64,000 nt of DNA, taken from contig PUFA01000164.1 of assembly GCA_003508835.1 (NCBI GenBank), positions 1,116,001 to 1,180,000 of the forward strand, read 5' to 3'. Origin of the DNA: Eonycteris spelaea (lineage: Eukaryota; Chordata; Mammalia; Chiroptera; Pteropodidae). The translations under genes and the position numbers were made by a program. Each line of letters begins with the position of its first letter. Within the stretch, counting starts at the first letter, position 1. The notes under the pieces were generated by a model. That model had not been told where the DNA came from and ran no database searches. It worked only from the letters and a program-made list of their open reading frames with translations. Positions 1-13,843 of the stretch are shown here, in pieces.

Positions 1-435
1 AGCCAATGATTAGATCAATCATGCTTCTGTATTGTAACTCCATGAAAATTCTGAACAATGATGCTTACTTCCTTCAGTTTTTTTGGCCAGTGATACACAC
101 TGATATGCTGAGAGAGTGATACCCCTTAGGGACAAAGAAGCTTCATGTTTGAGAAGCTTCCAAATCTTTCCCTATATGTTTCTTCATTTGGCTGGTCTTG
201 ATTTTTTCCTTCATGATAAAACATTAGCACTTTCCTGAATTTTGTGAATCACTCTGGAGAATTATAAAACCTGAGAGAACCCCTAAATTTGCAGCCAGCT
301 GGCCCTAAGTGTGGGTGGTCTGGGAACCCTAGAGCTCGCAGCTGGTGTATGAAGTGAGGGCACTCTTGTGGGGCACTGTGCCTTTTATCTCTGAAGTTTG
401 ACCTAACTTGGGTTGTTAGCATCAGAACTGCATTG
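1..435 (+). mobile_element. Solo LTR of an endogenous retrovirus, cut by the window edge
   Basis: The block shares an ordered series of short matches with 57150-57710: the early CAATCATG / TAATGAA area, a stretch resembling 'ccctaaatttgcagccagctgg', then 'gaagtgrgggca', then a 'tgaagtttgacctaa'-like end. Two dispersed copies with this layout, and no gag, pol or env beside them, fit solo LTRs, probably ERVL-like. The left end lies outside the window. The exact family is not resolved. Confidence 0.6.
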
Positions 436-479
436 CACTCTTTAAATCCTCAAGCAAAGCATAATCTCCTCTGCTAGTT

Positions 480-1060
480 AACCAACTTACCTGCTAAACT
501 TTCTATTTCTCTTCCCACATTATAAGCCATTCAGTTCAATTTCTTTTTCCTTCATAACAGCTCTCACATGCATCCCCTTCACTTCAATATGACGTAAACC
601 GGTCTATCCTTATTGCAATCTAGTCTGTATAGTTCAGGCAAATTGATCTCCTTTACCCTCCCCTGAAGCTCAAATGCCTTTTTCAGAGATATGTTTAGTG
701 CCCACTGCAACACTTCTCAAATAGCAGACACTTATTTATTTGTTGAATAAATGTTTCCCTGCAGTCTAAACTCCATAGCTCCATTGGTCTCTTCAATTCT
801 ATCTGTTTTAATTCCATAAATGAATCCTTTTTCCAACTCAGTTACTTTACTTGTTGTTCCCAAACAATATGGGTCCAGTTCATTCCATTGAACAAACTGC
901 ATGTCTGAAATGTTCCATTTTCCTTTCTACTTGTCTAAGCTCCACCTCTGTGAGCCTTTTTGGACTTCTCCATTCCTCAAGGATTGCTCTCATTTATGAA
1001 TTCTCTTAGCACATATTGTATGCATATTGTATGTATTATATTCAGTTCATTTAGTTCTTA
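480..1060 (+). repeat. Possible degraded L2-class segment
   Basis: Pyrimidine-rich text with L2-like phrases: 'ttatttgttgaataaatg' near 735, and 'ctccattcctcaaggattgctctc' near 970. Divergence is high, so this is a weak call. No coding sequence is seen. Confidence 0.3.
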
Positions 1061-3385
1061 GTCTAGACCACCCGGGATTTTTGCTTACTTTTTTTATAAT
1101 TTCAGATTCTTTTGAAAACTGTGTCACGGTGTTTTGAAAACAGGCAAATGCAGTATAATTTTTTTTGTGAGCTCAAGGACTAGCAGGTAAAAAGTACAGA
1201 AGCTTTTCAGTTTCTGTATAGATTTTTTTAATTCTGTATAATCAGCACAAGCAGTCAAGTCTGATGTGTAAAAACAACGAAGATGGGAAAATATCTTAGC
1301 TACTAATTCTGAAGCTGTTCTAATCAACCAAACAATTTTGTGTCTTTGAAATCATAGAGGTAATATTGTCTTTACTGTCCTACTTATAGCCAGAATTACA
1401 GAGAAAATAGAAGTCATTTGTGGTCCTTCAACAAGGCATGTGTGATTTTTTTCACTTATGTATTGTAATCTAAACTTTTCTCACCTGAATGTCCAAAGTC
1501 AACAAAGGCTCACATTTCCCACCAGGAAAGTAAGTGAAAAATGCACTTACAAACATAATACAGCAGTCCTCACTGTTTCCAAACAGGAAAGGAACCATGC
1601 CTCAAGCATTATTTAAGCAATACAGCATTTCAAGGCAGCTTTACAGTCCTTTATTTAGTATATCTGCTTACACTACTTGCAATACCCATATATAATTGAG
1701 AACTAAATATTGACATGCCTTAAGTTTCTTATTTTGTGGCAAAGAGAAGAAAAACAAGACTCCAGTCTCACTAATCAAGAAAGATACACCATTCAGCATT
1801 CATTTAATAGAGACATGCCTTGGGAAGAATTGACCTTTCTTGTGAGAAAACACAACCTTCAAAAAAAAGCAAATCCTAGAAGTGACTTCTGGGAGTTTAC
1901 TAAGGCTTTTGGGCAAATAGGCTCTGGGGCATTAGGTCTACATTTGTTTTAAAGAAGTTTTACATGTTCTTAAACTGACTGATCAATAATAATACTAGGA
2001 TGTTATAGAGCTGAATTTTAAAGTACAGCACATCTAATCTGTGAATAAAGATGAATGTGTTTGAAAATAAAGATAAAGGGAATACTGAAAACTTACTTCT
2101 CTGGAAAGTCTTATCCAATAAATTTCAAATTTCCTTGTAGGATTCTACATTATTTTTACTTACTGTCAAAGGAAATACATTTTTACAGATCTTGCTTTGT
2201 CAAATATAATCTTGTAGTGGTTCTGTATCTCTACACCTGAGTTAATGGTTTCTCTCACATAGTATTTTCAACCAGTTACAGGTTTGTGGGTCAATACATA
2301 TTTAAAAATGCTCAGTGGGAAATTTTAAAATTAACTCCTATTAACTCAAAGTAATAGCAAAACCATATACTGATATAATGGTCTATAAAATGAAATGGTG
2401 ATTGAAAATTTCCATTATTTTTATTGTCTTGTTCCTGCCTCTCGATTTAGTTGTTAAACACTATTGAGCTAGCAAGAAATCAGGGTGGTAGAAAGAAATA
2501 TAAACATGCAAATATTTTAGATGCTTGTTTATTTTCAAATTTTACAGATGTATGATAGGGTCTGGTTACTGAAGCTCATACTTGGATTGAAATTGATTTC
2601 AAGAATGAAAAAGCAAAAATATAGATGAATGACTGCTTTCTGGTGAAGGCTCCAAGCTCCAACTACTGGAGGCTCTAATGTCTTCCGTAGTGATAAGATT
2701 ATCTTTGGAGGAATGTACCTAAAACCAAACCAGAGGTACATAATTGAATTAAGAAAGGCTTCTTAGGAAATTTCTCAGGTGCAATAAAAGGTTGTATTAT
2801 GACAACAGTGTGGTATATGCTTACAAAGCAGAGTAAATTTTGAATTTATGACTGAAATGAGGAAGCGTCAAACAGGCACCAATGGACTGGTTTTTCTGTC
2901 TTGGGAGTCCTCAGACATTGGGCCAGAGAAGAAAGTGACCAGGAGACAGTGGCAAGAGATATGAATAGAGAACGAAGAACTGGGGCTCTATATATGGAGG
3001 ATATAAACTGTTCCAAATAATGATATTATGGAGTTTGATGCATGTTTCTCAGGGCCACTTTGAGTGCTGAAGCCATATGTCAGAATTTCAGAATTCTGCA
3101 TATACTGCTTATTTCTTTCTTGACTGTGGCTTTTTAGGCTCCTTAGTGAGAGGCAACATTGCTAGAAACAAGTTCTTTTAAGTTTCACTTTGGGAGCCCC
3201 AAGACACATCTCTCCCTTTCTTTGATGAATGTCTGACTATGACTATTTCCAAAGAAGTTAAATTTGATCCAAGTTTAGGAGGTAGAAGAAAGATAAAGCT
3301 AGAAAAAGAGGGAAAGACATCATTTTACCTAGAAGAGACAGATCAGTAAGTGTCTAGCATTAGAGACGCAATCTCTAATTCAGGA
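1061..3385. other. Unassigned AT-rich intergenic DNA
   Basis: No gene, RNA gene or clear repeat is recognised here. Short open frames (for example 1710-1952 and 2055-2240) lack any protein-family resemblance and are of the length expected by chance. The part from about 2880 to 3360 may be a very old repeat. Confidence 0.5.
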
Positions 3386-3389
3386 AATG

Positions 3390-4010
3390 TCGATTTAATA
3401 CTCATTTTTGAGCATTTCCTACATGCCGATTCTTTGGTAGGATTTGGAACTATAAAGGTGAGTAGGACATGTTTCTGCCCACAAGAAACTTATATCCTAA
3501 TATAGGATGCAAACAAATAAGCAAAAAATGACAACACAGTATGTTCCATTTTCTGATGGATTTGCTAGAAGTACTCTGTGAAGGGAGGTGTACCTAACTG
3601 ACATCAGGGACAAGTGGGAAGATTCAGAAAGTATTTTCAAAAAAGTACTGGCTGAGACAAATTTAAATATCAAATATATGTGCTTGTGACTTTGTGTACA
3701 GGGCTGTCTGTTGAGTTGTGGCAAGTAATATATCAGTGCTATCAAAAATAGTTAGTATTGGCCCTGAATGTCAAACTGGATAATTTTATTTGATAGAAAT
3801 GGAAGATTATTTAAGATTTTAAACTGGGAACAATATGGCAGAAATGCATCGAAGGCTTTTTATCAGTAGGGCAATTGGATGAGAGTGGATTGGAGGCAGA
3901 GAGATAAATTAGTAATTTGTTTCATCAAAAATTTAAGTATGAGGCTATGAAGACTTGAATCTAGGATGATGGTTTTGGGGAAAGTTCAAATTGTCAAAAT
4001 GTGACTCTGG
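3390..4010 (-). mobile_element. L2 LINE fragment (antisense)
   Basis: The order of phrases is that of an L2 3' end read backwards: 'gagcatttcctacatgcc', 'actataaaggtgagtaggacatg', 'cccacaagaaacttatatcc', then a GAGGTGTACCTAACTGA-like stretch and 'gagtggattggaggcagagag'. The copy is strongly diverged. Confidence 0.55.
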
Positions 4011-5625
4011 ATTCCGAGTTTGTCTCCGATGTTCCACCCCCCCACCCGCCCCCAAAAGTGGCATTTGATTGAAACTAGAGAAGAGAAGAAAGCCATAAAT
4101 CATTCAACAAGAGCACCCAACTAATAACTCTTTCGAAGACTATGAAACTCTCTTGAGATGTAATTACAGATTTGAAAGAGACATGGAAATAGAGGTAAAC
4201 TGAGAAGGTAAAAGGTGGTTCCAAGATGAAGCTTTTAGTGCCCACTTACATGCCCATTTATTCCTCCTTTAACAGTGCCACTTTCCTTTTTTTTTTTTTT
4301 TTAGCATAAAATGATAAAATGTTCTAACAGAAAACAGGAATAACTATGTTGTGAAAGATTGGCCAAATAATGTGAGTGTGGCCAATAAAAATTGGTGATT
4401 TAAAATAAATTTTAACATATTAGTAATGAGTAAATATTATTTTAATACCAAATGATCTTTGGAAAAGAGTGTATTATGTGGCACTTAGGTACCATCTTAG
4501 TATGAGATGAGAATTAAGCTATCTTAAAATAATTTGTGATAATAAATGTCATAGAGAAAAGGAGGAAGAAAACATTTAATGACCACTTATGATATTCCAG
4601 ACATTATGCTAGGCACTTTATTAGAACAAAAATATTTCTTGAATTTGAAAGTGGGCATGTTGTATTTTATCATTTTAGTTGAGAAGTTTAATGTAATGAC
4701 ATTAATTCACCCTAACAAATAAGGTTATAGCATAAACGATTTTGAAAAATAGTTTAGAATCAAAAAAATAAATATTCAGATCAAATTTAAAACATTTAAG
4801 CAATTGACTGTGAATGGCATATTCTTGTTTATACGTATTTTCTACCTTTGTTTGTATATAGTTATATTTGTTGGTGCCTGTGCTCTAGGTTTAGTCACTA
4901 TGAGAATCGCAACTTTTGATCTTTTTGTTGGTTGAAACTACTTTTTGACAGGGCCATTTTTCTCAGGGATGTATCACCTCGAATTTATCACTGCCACAAG
5001 AAAATTAACAAATCAGATATCTTACTGATCTCAGTTTGCAATAATCATCTACAAATATGAAGGGCAGCGCGCAATTGCCAAATATAAGTGAAAATCAATA
5101 TTCTCCTTTAAACATTCTAATTTATCTCTGAGTTATCTTTTTTGAAGTATTCATGATTTGAGGTAAAAAAAAAAAAAGAACTGTCTAAAAAGCCTACTTA
5201 GAACAAAATAAATTACCCTTTGATATCCAATGCAGCAACCTAGTATTTGAGAAAAACAGAACTTCACAAAGGCTTAATATATTCAGTATTTGACAAAGTG
5301 TGACCCATTTACTGAAGCAGAAAATGCACCACAGGTTTTTCAGTGCTTCTTTTTTTTTCTTCCAAAAGCAGATAAATCATATTTACCAGCCAAAGAAAAG
5401 AAATGCTTCTAGACTTATTTAGGGGAGAATTGGGAGAGAAAGAGTAGAGGAAAAATACAACAATTTTGACTCAGAAAGATACTCCTAAAATAAAATGTGG
5501 TGGGTTTTGTAGGATATTGAACTGTTAAAAAAGTCACATGTTCACATTGCCATTTTTTCATAGGCAACTTATGAGATTTTTGTCAGGATTTTAAGTTTAC
5601 TGGAAAAAGAATAAACCCTTCAATA
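4011..5625. other. Unassigned AT-rich intergenic DNA
   Basis: No supported feature apart from short A/T homopolymers (a T run near 4287-4302 and an A run near 5166-5177). The part near 4585-4625 has a weak L2 flavour ('ccagacattatgctaggcac'). Confidence 0.5.
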
Positions 5626-5629
5626 CAAA

Positions 5630-5830
5630 ATCCTTACTCTGACATGTACTCATCTCTGTGGTAGTATTCTTCACATTTTCTGCATGTACCGGTTTTATTG
5701 TTTCCTCCATTAGACTGTCAGCTTCTTGTGAATGGGGAGCTCTATCTCATACACCTCCATGTGCCCTGCCCCTGGTACTACACTAAACACATAATAGATG
5801 GATCAACAGATGCTTGCCATATGTGAGAAT
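5630..5830 (+). mobile_element. L2 LINE 3' end
   Basis: It contains 'ccattagactgtcagcttcttgtgaatgg', followed by 'tgccctgcccctggtactacac' and 'taatagatggatcaacagatgc'. That is the usual L2 3' order: an ACTGTAAGCTCC-like motif, a GCCTGGCAC-like motif, then an AATAAAT-like tail. Confidence 0.65.
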
Positions 5831-5833
5831 AAG

Positions 5834-5865
5834 GAAAAACAAAAACAAAAACAAAAACAAAAAAC
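5834..5865 (+). repeat. (AAAAC)n microsatellite
   Basis: About six imperfect AAAAAC units directly follow the L2 3' end. A similar but shorter tract lies at 9328-9345. Confidence 0.85.
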
Positions 5866-5867
5866 AG

Positions 5868-7035
5868 AGCCCATGGTCAATTCTTTACAAAAAGATCATA
5901 TATTACTGTATAGATCGAGATATGTTTGTTTATCAAGTATTTAAAATTGACAAATTTGATCGCTGATTACATTTAAATATCTTATGCTTCTGAAAAGAAC
6001 TTAAGTAAAGCTTATTTACATCATTAAGTTTTATAAAATACCAAAAACATGTAATTGTAATTAATATCACTTTAAAAATTCTAAGTGATGAATATTATGT
6101 TGATAAGGTAGGAGAATGCCTGAGAGATCTTTTTTCTTAGCCACATTTTTAGATTTCTTGGATCTTTTAGATTTTTTGAGATCCACGCTTTAGTCCCAGA
6201 AATGGGACTAAAATTTAGTTTTCTAAGAATCTAGGTTTTTTGTCTTTTATTTAGTTCAATATAAATTTTAAGTTATGTAGGATTACAAAGGCATTGAAAC
6301 ACAATTCCTTCATTCATTAACAATCACTCCAAATGGCCTGAAAGAACAGATCAGATGTGGTTAGAATGAGTTGTGTCCAAATGCTGTAGATCAAATTAAG
6401 AAAAAAAAATTGGAAATAGCTTTTGGGACCCTTGAAAACCACTTCCAGTCTAAAGACATGAGGGCAGAAATGATCAATAATCGTGACTGTTTTATTCATT
6501 CATTTCTTTGAATGAAGACACTCATGACTCACTAAAAGTGTTCTTGCAGGACTGGAATGGATTCCAATTCTCTGGTGACTAACAGAAAGAAAGCTTTTGA
6601 TAAACCTCGTGGAGGGAGTTGCACTGATCCCCACCATCTCCCACCCCACCCCGCCTCATCATTACAAGTTGGTGCTGTTTAACTCAGAAAAGTATGTCAT
6701 CTTGATACAGACTGACAAGCAGTTGATCAGCAACTATTAGCAAAGTTCTTCATGATCCTTAATACATTTTATTTTGCATTAGATGATTCTTAATGCAATT
6801 TGTTTTAGGAAAACATCCTAAAACTTTGGGTTTGTTTCAAATATGTAAAGTCTAATGAATGTAGGAATAAAAGCCTCAAGAAGAAATGGGCACTGAGCTG
6901 GTTTAATCGTTTTATTAATATTCAGTAGGACCATTTCCATTTCTATAGTCACTGCCCTAATTCAAGTGAGCATTAATTAATGTCTAATAAAGTGGCATTA
7001 ATGCTGTAGATACTTATAAACTGCTTTTGATGAAT
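5868..7035. other. Unassigned AT-rich intergenic DNA
   Basis: No gene is seen. It contains a perfect 10-bp inverted repeat (arms 6189-6198 and 6203-6212) with a 4-nt spacer. The rest is not assignable. Confidence 0.5.
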
Positions 7036-7039
7036 GAAC

Positions 7040-7330
7040 AACATCTGGATTACTGCAGCAGCCTCTTAACTTGTCTCACTTATTCAAGTTTCTTCCAATT
7101 ATTATCTATTTTATATCTAACTGCCAGGGGAAAAAAAACCCTCTTTTGAATTTCCACCAATATTTAATTCTCTTCTTATGAAACTAGAGTTTGCTGATTT
7201 AACAAAATCAAAATTCTTATGCCTGAGATTAAATTTTCTGTCCCACCAATTTCCCTAGGTTTTATTTCTTCCTATCCAGTTAATCTCTTTTACTTTCACC
7301 GCATCTATACTTTTTAGCGTGCATTGTAAT
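7040..7330 (+). mobile_element. L2 LINE fragment
   Basis: The phrase 'ggattactgcagcagcctcttaacttgtctc' matches a well-known internal stretch of L2 3' ends. The remainder is diverged. Confidence 0.55.
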
Positions 7331-8255
7331 TTTTTGGTGTCATAATCTCAAAAATGTAAGTTTAAGAATTTCTAAAATAAATATACTAGCCTGATAGCAA
7401 AGGATAGAAGGTCTTCGTGATTTCAGAAAGTGCCCCTTTCTTGAATCTAAGTCAGAGGTGACTTGGGCAAGACTGGAAGATGTGGGGGTGGGGGGGAAGT
7501 GACTTACTGGGACTTTTTTTCTCTTTTGACAGTTGCTTCCTCTTCTCCCTATTTTTAATTTCATATCGTCTGCACATGAGAGGTTTTAATGTTCACAGGG
7601 ATAGTAAATCTTTTTAGAGCAAATGAACAGTGTAGTTGCTAATCAAGAACAAATTCACTAAATATACATTTTAATTCTTCAGATGGGGTTTTCAGAGGTT
7701 CTAGTATTATAGTTGCATGTCACATGAAATTGAATTATGTCCTGTTCTAATTTTTCATGACATAAATGGGCTCTGAGGATAAGCTTAGATCAAAACTCTC
7801 AAGAGATGAGGAGACATTCAAAAGTCTGTTTGTGCGATGAGAGCCTTCATGTGGATAAATATTAATTTTAGAGATCTTTATTCAGCAAACAAGTAGGGAA
7901 CACTTTTTCTGTGTCAGCACTTGGATTTAAATTTAATACTTTAACAAAAATTTTTAAATTCTTAGTTTCCTACTTTCTATACAATTGGAGAGTTGTTTTT
8001 GAGAATAACATTGTCTTTGTTTTCACAGCTCTGCAATATCAGTTACAACTTTCCACTTCATGGAGTCATAGAATCTGGACATATCTGTCAGTCAGCTCCA
8101 CCATAGTGTCAACTCCATTATGAGAAAACAATTTCAACAACAATTTATGAGATCAAACGTAGAAGCAAGTGATAGAGTTTACTTCACTTATTTTTCCTTT
8201 CTAATCTCACATTAGAAAAAATAACTCCTGTAAGTACATCCTCCAATTTATGCCA
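7331..8255. other. Unassigned intergenic DNA
   Basis: No recognisable gene or repeat. It contains a short G-rich run ('gggggtggggggg' near 7483-7496). Open frames at 7340-7564 and 7911-8123 show no family resemblance. Confidence 0.5.
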
Positions 8256-8259
8256 AATT

Positions 8260-9110
8260 ATGTTCTTAACCGAATCCTGGATTTAAAATACTTCCTTGTT
8301 TGTCCAAATCATTCTGCTCCAAACTGACATATTAACATTTCAAAATGATGCTTTATTCATTTCACCCTCATGTTCAAATGGCATTCTTACAAAACAACAA
8401 CAAACAAACAAACCATACTCTTTATTTTATAATCAAGGACCTCCATAATTGATTGCTTTTTACTTTATCAGTTTTTCTCTACTAACCACCTCCAGAGCAC
8501 TGAATGCTACATGACTCTTGAATATAATTTATGCTTACCCACTTAGCTTCCCATCATGTGTAGCTACTTTCTCATTATTTGTACTCTTGAAATGCTCTCT
8601 TCTCAATCTACTCATATTAGCCATCTTTCCCTCTATAGACTTTACTTGATTTCCCAACTAGAAGTTATTTTCACTAGCAAGATGTGTAAGGACTTTCCAT
8701 CTACTATAGTGGTTCAAAACTACAAATGATTTTTCACTCAGTCCTCAGGGAACAGTTGGTAATATCTGGAGATATCTTTGCTCGTCACAACTGGGAGGGT
8801 GCTATTGGCATCTAGTGGGTAGAGTCAAGGATGCTGCTAAAATCCTGCAATATACAAGAGGGCTCCTAACCACTAAGAATGATCTGATTCAAAATGTCAG
8901 TAGTGCTACTATTGAAATACCCTAACTTAATCCAGTTAGAGACCTCTATTTCAATCCTGCCTATAATTTTACTTCTATGTGTATGTGTTTAATCATCTGT
9001 ACTAGAATATAAGCCTTTAGAATACCAGGGCAACATCTTACGTACAATTTTTCCCCTCAAAAGTCTAGCACTAACTCTGCTATATATGGACACTCAAAAA
9101 TATTTAAAAA
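8260..9110 (+). mobile_element. L2 LINE, split by a hAT insertion
   Basis: Pyrimidine-rich L2-like text runs from about 8260 to 8690. After the hAT element at 8696-8918 it resumes at about 8930 with 'ctagaatataagcctttagaataccagggcaacatc' and 'aagtctagcactaac', the typical L2 3' end. The split dates the hAT insertion after the L2. Confidence 0.55.
8696..8918 (+). mobile_element. Nonautonomous hAT-Charlie MITE
   Basis: It shows the ordered landmarks of a common mammalian hAT MITE: 'tagtggttcaaaac', 'cctcagggaacagttggtaatatctgg', 'gctattggcatctagtgggtagag', 'aaggatgctgctaaaatcctgcaat', 'aaaatgtcagtagtgc'. It carries no transposase coding sequence. Confidence 0.75.
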
Positions 9111-9699
9111 TCTATATAATATGGAATACCTGTATCACCATTTATTAAGGAATAGCATGCAGGAAGAAAATACTTACCAATCAAGTAATATTATGTTTAA
9201 TGTATACTTTCTTTGAAGGCCTTGATAATTCAGCTGTCATTTGAGGATCTTTTAATAATGAAAATCAGTTAAGATTATGCTGGTACAGAGAAAATGTATG
9301 GGTCTCTCTATATATTTTGATACACCAAAAACAAAAACAAAAACAGACATGTAATGCTATATTTCATAATAGATGAAAAATGAAGAGTCTGAGGTTTGCA
9401 AGGCTAGTATAGCTATCTTTAGTAGTCATCTTCTATCTCTCCTATGGTAGATTTGTTGAGTAGTGTGTGTTGGTTAAATCAGTGTCTAGCTGTGGGGAAA
9501 AATAAAACATTAAATTATCTTGCTAACTTGCTATAAATATTTGAGAATGATTCCTATTGGAATATATAAAGTTTTTAAAGTTTCCTTGTGAAACAAACTG
9601 ATTCGTTTTGCTTACTCATAGGGTATCTATATTTACTTCATATCCAGCAATCTCCAATATCTTGAAAAATGAATGGCTTTAATGGCTAGAGGACACATT
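9111..9699. other. Unassigned AT-rich DNA with a short (AAAAC)n tract
   Basis: Apart from the AAAAAC repeat at 9328-9345, nothing is recognisable. Confidence 0.5.
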
Positions 9700-10235
9700 C
9701 AAGCTATTTCGCCCACCATTTAAGACCCTCCTCCATCTACTCTCTACTTACCTGTATCTCTTACAAATGTCCAGCTTCAGCTGATTATTTCATTTGTAAT
9801 TCCTTGAATGTATGTCTTATTGCCTTCACCTCTAAGGTTTATGTTCTTTTTTTTTCCCCCTATAGGTTTTTCAACCATAGAATGTACTTCATCTTACCCT
9901 TCTTAAAACCCAGTTGTCTCTTGAGTTGTTGGTCATTCTAAACCATCTATGTCACAATGCCAACCTCTCTAAAAAAAGTTTCCCTTTATCTTCTAAACTG
10001 TATTTCTGCCTTTAAAACTACAGTATCTCATACCACTTAATTGATTTCTACTGACATGCTGTTGTCATTATATTTGTGCATTATTATTTTTCCTTTTACT
10101 CCAGACTGTAAAGTCCTAGCAGTAGGGACCATGATTTATGAACATCTTTGAATCACACTTAGCACTAGTACACTGTTCTGTACATGGTAATCATTCATTA
10201 TACAATAAATAAATGTTGAATGAATTAATATTTTT
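9700..10235 (+). mobile_element. L2 LINE 3' region
   Basis: 'taagaccctcctccatctac' at the left, 'ctccagactgtaaagtcctagcagtagggacc' near 10100, and the 3' tail 'caataaataaatgttgaatgaatta' at 10204-10228 are classic L2 landmarks in the right order. Confidence 0.75.
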
Positions 10236-10319
10236 GCTTAGAAGTTAAAAATAGTGTGACAAACTGGTTATAAAATATGAAATGAAATTTGTTTTCCTAA
10301 TAAATAAATGTCAAGAAAA

Positions 10320-10715
10320 AAGTCAAGGAAGGACTGTTACAGACACAATAACCAAAAGTAATATTTGGATACTGATTTGAATAAACTAACTGTAAAGGAA
10401 CATCTTTGAAATGGAAAAATGTACATATGGAATGTATAAAAGATTATATTAAGAAACTATGACATGACAAAAGCATGCTCATTATGTCATAAATAGTTCT
10501 TGTTAGAAATGCATACTAACTTATTTACAAATGACATGTTTGATTTAAAATATTTCAATAAAAATATGAGGGATAATAAAAAAGTTGGCAGTGTTTGGCA
10601 AAATAGCAATAATTATTGAAACAGAATGAAGGATAATAGTGTACCTTATATACTGTATCTCTCTACTTTAGTGTAAGTTTAAATGTTTCCATAAAAAAGT
10701 TAAAAAACTTATTAA
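10320..10715 (+). mobile_element. 3' end of an old L1
   Basis: It contains 'atttggatactgatttgaataaactaactgtaaa' and ends with 'tctctctactttagtgtaagtttaaatgtttccataaaaaagttaaaaa'. Both are well-known phrases of L1-type 3' ends. It carries no ORF. Confidence 0.65.
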
Positions 10716-10883
10716 GTAAAGTGCTATAAGAGAATAACCTTTTAGTCACTTTTATAGTAGCAGGATAATCTTTCAGTCATTTAAGATATTAACTATGAGA
10801 CTTCAATTGAATGAATTTTTATTTCACAGTATTTAAACCAACACTTAAGAACCAATTCAACACTTCCTTGTATGTCACAGAAG

Positions 10884-11198
10884 ACTATCGGGTACTTTAA
10901 TAAGAACCACCCCATTCCTCATGATCATGGAAGAAAAAAGGAGCAGAGGCAGGGAGAAGGGCCCCAGGGAAAAGAGTCCAGTCTGTGAAGTTTCACCCAG
11001 GTGGGGGTCCAGGTGTAGACCTCCAGGGAGGGCCATCTCCTCTTGTCCCTCAGAAAGCTCCAGGCCGTCCTCCAAGCTCACCAGGGTACAATGCTCCTGA
11101 AGGCCACAGAGATGCCCGACACCGTGCTGATGTCACTCCTGTGCAGAGAACGCTGAGACAGGTTGCACACCTCCATTGTCCTGTGAATATAATGAAAA
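10884..11198 (-). pseudogene. Second, partial copy of the kinase gene 3' end
   Basis: About 310 bp are near-identical to 11280-11570, in the same orientation. Shared stretches include 'ggtactttaataagaaccaccc', 'gagcagaggcagggagaagggccccagggaaaagagtcca' and 'gctccaggccgtcctccaagctcaccagggtac'. Differences are scattered substitutions and small indels, for example in the G-run near 11002 versus 11397-11408. It corresponds to the C-terminal coding part and 3' UTR of the kinase pseudogene beside it and holds no kinase or UBA domain. It may be a local tandem duplication or a second, 5'-truncated retrocopy. It lacks a poly(A) tract of its own at 10884, which slightly favours duplication. Confidence 0.75.
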
Positions 11199-11220
11199 CC
11201 ATTGCATCACACAGGTTTGT

Positions 11221-11247
11221 TTGTTTTCTTTCTTTTTTTTTTTTTTT
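11221..11247 (-). other. Poly(A) tract of the kinase retrocopy
   Basis: On the plus strand this is T-rich and ends in 15 consecutive T. On the minus strand it reads as a poly(A) tail. An AATAAA (plus-strand TTTATT at 11262-11267) sits about 14 nt before the A-run, correct spacing for a processed mRNA end. Confidence 0.75.
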
Positions 11248-13136
<1,889 letters not shown>

Positions 13137-13194
13137 TCACTACACTCACTGATGATACTAGCACTATAAACTATACTAGCAGACACTACTAACT

Positions 13195-13410
13195 ATCTAA
13201 CTGTGCTAATACTAATGAACAAGCTACTATACTATTAACTGTGCTAATACTAATAACAGTGCTAACTATACTAAATAACTGTGCTAATACTAATAAACAA
13301 GCTAACTATACTAATTAACTGTGCTAATACTAATAAACAATGCTAACTATACTAACGATACCAATACTAACTCTACTAAATGTACTAACAATGCTAACTA
13401 CAAATACTAA
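13195..13410 (+). repeat. Minisatellite, 38-40 bp period
   Basis: The unit starts 'ctgtgctaatactaat' at 13201, 13239, 13279 and 13319, followed by more degenerate copies to about 13410. Each unit is itself built from ACTAA/CTAAC-like pieces, so the array probably grew from a shorter repeat. It lies between the kinase start codon and its putative promoter, in what would be the 5' leader. Confidence 0.85.
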
Positions 13411-13414
13411 CTGA

Positions 13415-13715
13415 AAAAATTTTCAAAGAAAAAATAAAAAAAAAAAATATGAGAAAAGAACAAAAAAACTGAGGAAAAGAAAATGAAAAAGGGAAACAAA
13501 AGGAAAAAATAAAGAAAAAAAAAGGAGAATAAAAAAATGAGAAAAAGAAAGTAAAGGCAAGAGGAAAAATAAGCAAAACAACCACCAAAAAACAACAACA
13601 ACAACAAAGGAGAAAATAAGAAAAAGGAGAACAAAAAAATGAGAAAAAGAAAGTAAAGGCAAGAGGAAAAATAAGCAAAACAACAACCAAAAAACCAAAA
13701 CAGGAGAAAACACAC
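13415..13715 (+). repeat. Purine-rich (A/G) repeat with a 102-bp tandem duplication
   Basis: Nearly all bases are A or G. The block beginning 'tgagaaaaagaaagtaaagg' at 13538 is repeated almost exactly at 13640, a 102-bp period. The Phe-rich open frames on the minus strand here are artefacts of this composition. Confidence 0.85.
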
Positions 13716-13792
13716 TAGCTAGTCCAGTCCAACAGGTCACCACCAATCAGCTTCCTGGGCTCTACGGACAAAAACCTCAGCCCAGGCAGGGC

Positions 13793-13800
13793 CTTTTATA
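13793..13800 (-). promoter_or_regulatory. TATA box upstream of the kinase pseudogene
   Basis: On the minus strand it reads TATAAAAG, a near-ideal TATA box, about 660 bp upstream of the kinase ATG at 13136 and pointing toward it. A start site near 13765-13770 would be expected. Together with the CRE-like site at 13836-13843 it makes a compact promoter. An inverted CCAAT (CTGATTGG on the minus strand) lies at 13743-13750, downstream of the TATA. Activity today is unknown. Confidence 0.5.
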
Positions 13801-13835
13801 GGAGTTTTTTGTCATTCCATCACAGTGGTGCTTTA

Positions 13836-13843
13836 TGAGGTCA
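13836..13843. promoter_or_regulatory. CRE-like site (TGAGGTCA)
   Basis: The octamer differs by one base from the palindromic CRE TGACGTCA. It lies about 36 bp upstream of the TATA box. A TGAGGTCA next to a TATA-like element is the arrangement known from the testis-specific ACE promoter, where CREM-type factors act in spermatids. That comparison is from knowledge; its role here is inferred. Confidence 0.4.

Noticed and set aside
13195..13410. Minisatellite as a CRISPR-like array
   Set aside because: Units are contiguous with no unique spacers, and the DNA is mammalian.
13394..13746. Three overlapping Phe/Leu-rich minus-strand frames of about 100 codons
   Set aside because: They arise from the A/G-rich repeat tract; any frame through it is open.
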